The notes beneath the pieces were generated by a model. It was not told where the DNA came from and made no database searches. It was given only the letters and a program-made list of their open reading frames with translations. A stretch of 11,005 nucleotides of DNA, taken from NCBI GenBank assembly GCA_004325065.1, contig PITI01000548.1, positions 1-11,005 of the forward strand, written 5' to 3'. This document shows positions 9,535 through 11,005 of this stretch, one piece after another. Made by a program: the position numbers and the translations under genes. This DNA is from Hamiltosporidium magnivora. Lineage: Eukaryota; Microsporidia; Dubosqiidae. Each line of letters starts with the position of its first letter. Positions within the stretch are counted from its first letter, which is position 1.

Positions 9535-9699
9535 TTTTATAAATTTCCGTGTTAAAACCATTTTAACACTTTTATGCATTTCCCTCTGCTCTTGTACCAC
9601 TATCTTTTCTTCTTCTAAATCGAACTCTTCATTGATTTTTATTGTTGGTTCCACTAATGCGTTCCCTCTTTCTGCAATAAGTGTATATAATTTGCTTTT
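9535..9699 (-). other. Uninterrupted 55-codon tail of the RLE element
   Basis: Between stops at 9702-9700 and 9534-9532 the minus strand is fully open for 55 codons with a charged, protein-like composition: an acidic run (NEEFDLEEEK) followed by a basic end (TRKFIK). It lies in the right place and strand to be the natural C-terminus of the element, although I recall no family match for this exact tail. An alternative is a fragment of a separate small gene. There is no ATG near its start. Confidence 0.4.
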
Positions 9700-9968
9700 T
9701 TAACATATTAATTACCATCTTCCCGGTTTATCGCTTTTTTTACAGAATGTGTTGGTTCTTCGCACACCTAAGTCCTCTCCGTAACGCATTTGCGCTTATT
9801 CCGCTCTTATCTGAAGTTGGTTCAAACACAACTTCTCTTCCTTGATCAAAGGAAATTAATTTGGGATTTCTTCATAAATAATATGGTCTGTTTGTATGCT
9901 TCTATATTCATAATATTTGCAGTCTTTTGAGGTATGGCTTATGTTTGTTGCATCACAATATCTTCTCA

Positions 9969-10260
9969 GGTTATCACATAAGGAATTATTTCTATACCAA
10001 TTTATAAATAAAACCAAATAATTGGCTAAAAGTTTATACTTTCTAAGCTTTGGTTTTAACATTTAAGATGAAACCGGTGAAGTTATTCCTACTAATGAGT
10101 GTTATCTTGTTTTTCTCTTGTCTAAAATGAATATATCAGGTCTATTATTCTGAATCTTAACATAAGTTTATATTATAGTGTCACCTCTTATCTCTGCACA
10201 CTCGTTTTTAATAACTTCTTGAAATGAGTGACTCCTAATTCGTTTTGAAGACTAGAATTT
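9969..10260 (-). other. Restriction-like endonuclease (RLE, PD-(D/E)XK) remnant
   Basis: RLE domains carry the pattern R-P-D, then an acidic residue in a hydrophobic strand, then K..KY. Here RPDIFILD (from 10143) supplies the first part and KLRKY (10050-10036) the last. Between them the strand reads as LVGITS or, in another frame, KITLI; the acidic residue expected just before VGIT is not present in either frame. The tryptophan usual after PYVIT is replaced by a TGA stop. The block therefore identifies the domain but is inactive. Confidence 0.68.
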
Positions 10261-10926
10261 ATATCTATTTAAAAGGAGTAATTTTATGCATCATACCACT
10301 TTTTTGTCCTCTAGTATAGTCATGACCGAGAATTTTATCTCATTAAGAGGACAGATTCTCATCTATTTACCCGGTTTATTATAGTGTTGAGACATGCCTT
10401 CTGCATCGGAGACTACATATATATTCTTGACATAGAAACACCCTGCTTAATCACGTGGCCTAATAACTCTTTCTTTGACCATCCTGTACCTTCAGTAACA
10501 CTTAAGAGCTCATTTTTTCTTGCATTATTTACTTTAAGTAAAGTTTTCGCTTTCATATTTCATTGTATAGTTTTGAGAGTTGAAATTCCTATAAATTATT
10601 CTTGTGACTTCTTCTTCCAACCTATATTTACTTTTAAGAAGTCTTTTATTGGTGCAAGGTGGGTTTTATTACCATTCTTCACCTTTTAGGTTGCTGCTCA
10701 TTGAGTTGATATTTCTTTACCCATTCAAGACGATTCAAGAGTTGTTTATGCATATGCTCGCTTTTGAACTCAAATTTATAAGAAACTCTTTTAAGTTTTT
10801 TTTGGGGAAGATATAGACGTCTATATTTTGACGAATATATAACTTATTTTTTTCAACATTACACGCGCCACATCATCTAACTTAGAGAAGTCGGTAAGTT
10901 CAGGCTAAAAAGCTATTATGTTATAG

Positions 10927-10954
10927 TTAATCAACGATATTTTATGTTGATTAA
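10927..10954. repeat. 9-bp inverted repeat inside the RLE element
   Basis: TTAATCAAC (10927-10935) and GTTGATTAA (10946-10954) are exact reverse complements with a 10-nt loop. It falls inside the region that should encode the end of the polymerase domain, where I can read little protein, so it may be a chance product of decay. Confidence 0.4.
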
Positions 10955-11005
10955 TTGCATAAAAATAGATTTTTTGATTTAATTTGTGCGACAAAGTCTT
11001 TCAAC

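Larger units (their letters stand above)
9532..11005 (-). mobile_element. 3' part of a decayed RLE-type non-LTR retrotransposon
   Basis: The second LINE runs leftward and continues beyond the right edge, so the polymerase core is not in the window. What remains is the region after the reverse transcriptase, a cysteine/histidine zone, a restriction-like endonuclease and a C-terminal tail ending in a TAA at 9532-9534. On the sense (minus) strand it is purine-rich. This order (polymerase first, endonuclease last) is that of R2/R4/Dong/NeSL/CRE-type LINEs, the opposite of the APE-type element next door. The residue wording resembles R2- or R4-type polyproteins that I recall from microsporidian genomes, but I could not search. 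The 3' boundary of the element beyond the stop is not defined. Confidence 0.7.
9532..11005 (-). pseudogene. Broken RLE-LINE polyprotein, C-terminal half
   Basis: Readable blocks, going leftward in changing frames: KYRRLYLPQKKL and SEHM in an open stretch 10843-10682; KTHLAPIKDFLKV near 10660-10620; an open stretch 10559-10416 with GWSKKELLGHVIKQG; the KILGHDYTRGQK block (10336-10301), which follows the expected Cys/His cluster; KRIRSHSFQEVIKNECAEI (about 10240-10190); RPDIFILDKRK (10143-10111); VGITSP (about 10090); KLRKYKLLANYL (10050-10015); EIIPYVIT (about 9990-9969); MNIEAYKQT (9911-9885); and a clean 55-codon tail (9699-9535). Stops and frame switches occur between most blocks, so no protein is made. 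The product would have been a reverse transcriptase-endonuclease. The N-terminal side lies outside the window. Confidence 0.72.

Noticed and set aside
10384..10816. Two plus-strand frames of 101 and 70 codons, F/L-rich and membrane-like
   Set aside because: They are antisense to the RLE-element blocks (KYRRLYLP, SEHM, GWSKKELLGH) on the minus strand; antisense of Lys-rich coding gives Phe-rich false membrane proteins.
1..11005. tRNA genes, rRNA, CRISPR arrays, LTRs
   Set aside because: No B-box-like GGTTCGA sequence with a cloverleaf context, no conserved rRNA words, no regularly spaced repeats and no long direct repeats were seen by eye.

Overview
The window looks like nuclear DNA from a small, very AT-rich eukaryote (about three quarters A+T, judged by eye). 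It holds one intact protein gene surrounded by decayed non-LTR retrotransposons and gene-free DNA. No rRNA, tRNA, CRISPR array, bacterial operon or Shine-Dalgarno pattern was seen. A microsporidian parasite is the favoured source. The one intact gene is intronless and very divergent, and the retroelement at the right end resembles restriction-like-endonuclease LINEs that I associate, from memory only, with microsporidia. An AT-rich invertebrate host genome is not excluded.

Layout. Positions 1-4402 form a 4.4 kb AT-rich stretch with no recognisable gene. It contains a perfect 11-bp inverted repeat (3148-3183) and a purine-rich patch (about 3190-3640) that may be an unrecognisable element relic. 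Positions 4403-5458 (minus strand) encode a 351-residue multi-pass membrane protein of the SLC35A-type nucleotide-sugar transporter family, with a candidate TATA box and an overlapping upstream ORF at its 5' side. Positions about 5650-8700 (plus strand) are a nearly full-length but heavily mutated non-LTR retrotransposon. Its order is apurinic-type endonuclease, linker, reverse transcriptase, C-terminal region, closest in wording to the insect RTE-like elements often mislabelled 'craniofacial development protein 2'. Positions 8701-9531 are AT-rich spacer with a hairpin-forming A8/T8 palindrome. Positions 9532-11005 (minus strand, running off the right edge) are the 3' part of a second non-LTR element of a different lineage, with a C-terminal restriction-like endonuclease (R4/Dong/R2-type layout), broken by several frameshifts and stops.

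How it fits together. Only the transporter keeps a long open frame, which suggests it alone is under protein-level selection. The two retroelements use unrelated endonuclease types and lie on opposite strands, so they are independent insertions. The first ends within about 200 bp of the transporter start and so bounds its promoter region. No new functional system was found. The points most worth checking are the possible host-to-parasite origin of the APE-type element, the divergent transporter and the inverted repeats.
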